DNA of 12,500 nucleotides from the NCBI GenBank assembly GCA_018224485.1, contig JAGTVE010000064.1, positions 1 through 12,500 on the forward strand, read 5' to 3'. The translations under genes and the position numbers were made by a program. This DNA comes from Thioalkalivibrio sp. (lineage in GTDB: Bacteria > Pseudomonadota > Gammaproteobacteria > Ectothiorhodospirales > Ectothiorhodospiraceae). A model generated the notes under the pieces. It was given only the letters and a program-made list of their open reading frames with translations. It was not told the DNA's origin and ran no database searches. Positions 12,498 through 12,500 of this stretch are shown here, in pieces. How positions within the stretch are numbered: the first letter of the stretch is position 1; every line of letters starts with the position of its first letter.

Positions 12498-12500
12498 GCC
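12492..12500 (-). tRNA. Possible 3' end of tRNA-Trp (acceptor strand, discriminator G, CCA)
   Basis: The window edge reads GGCCTGCCA on the minus strand. This fits the last bases of a tRNA with an acceptor strand GGCCT, discriminator G73 and encoded CCA; tRNA-Trp has G73 in bacteria. A tRNA-Trp gene directly upstream of secE-nusG is a common arrangement in proteobacteria. Only nine bases are visible, so the call rests mainly on synteny. The alternative is plain leader sequence that forms the hairpin at 12477-12497. Confidence 0.35.

Overview
The window is a GC-rich stretch of bacterial chromosome that carries one continuous block of core information-processing genes, all on the minus strand. 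Read in the direction of transcription (from high to low coordinates) the order is: possible 3' end of a tRNA-Trp gene, secE, nusG, rplK, rplA, rplJ, rplL, rpoB, rpoC, rpsL and the first 58 codons of rpsG. RpoB (1358 aa) and RpoC (1405 aa) align almost end to end with the E. coli subunits as I remember them, including the lineage-specific insertions. RpoC even keeps the E. coli residue numbering at the catalytic aspartates and both zinc sites. That points to a gammaproteobacterium. The high GC content and the fusion of the rpoBC block to the str block (rpsL-rpsG-...) exclude the enteric layout. They suggest a non-enteric lineage such as Chromatiales/Ectothiorhodospiraceae or relatives; this finer placement is an inference from layout and composition only.

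Layout by region. 12456-12500: short leader of secE, with a hairpin and what may be the CCA end of tRNA-Trp. 11540-12455: secE and nusG, the protein-export subunit and the transcription elongation factor. 9177-11472: ribosomal stalk and L1-arm proteins L11, L1, L10 and L7/L12. A 211-nt gap before rplJ holds a clear L10-type autoregulatory leader, and the gap before rplK holds a candidate L1-type operator. 688-9048: rpoB and rpoC, with hairpins in the gaps before each. 579-687: a compact regulatory gap with a near-consensus sigma70-type promoter (TTGACA, 17 bp, TAAAAT) followed at once by a hairpin and U-rich tract. 1-578: rpsL and rpsG, the start of the str operon.

The genes work together as the machinery for transcription (RpoB, RpoC, NusG) and translation (L11, L1, L10, L12, S12, S7), so their co-expression makes sense. 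Spacing is tight within secE-nusG and rplK-rplA (13 and 1 nt). Wider gaps occur only where structured RNA is visible. No intergenic gap exceeds 211 nt. I see no mobile element, CRISPR array, prophage, toxin-antitoxin pair or unknown gene. The interest lies in the regulatory RNA structures and in a few protein details, notably an L10 stalk helix one segment longer than in E. coli.
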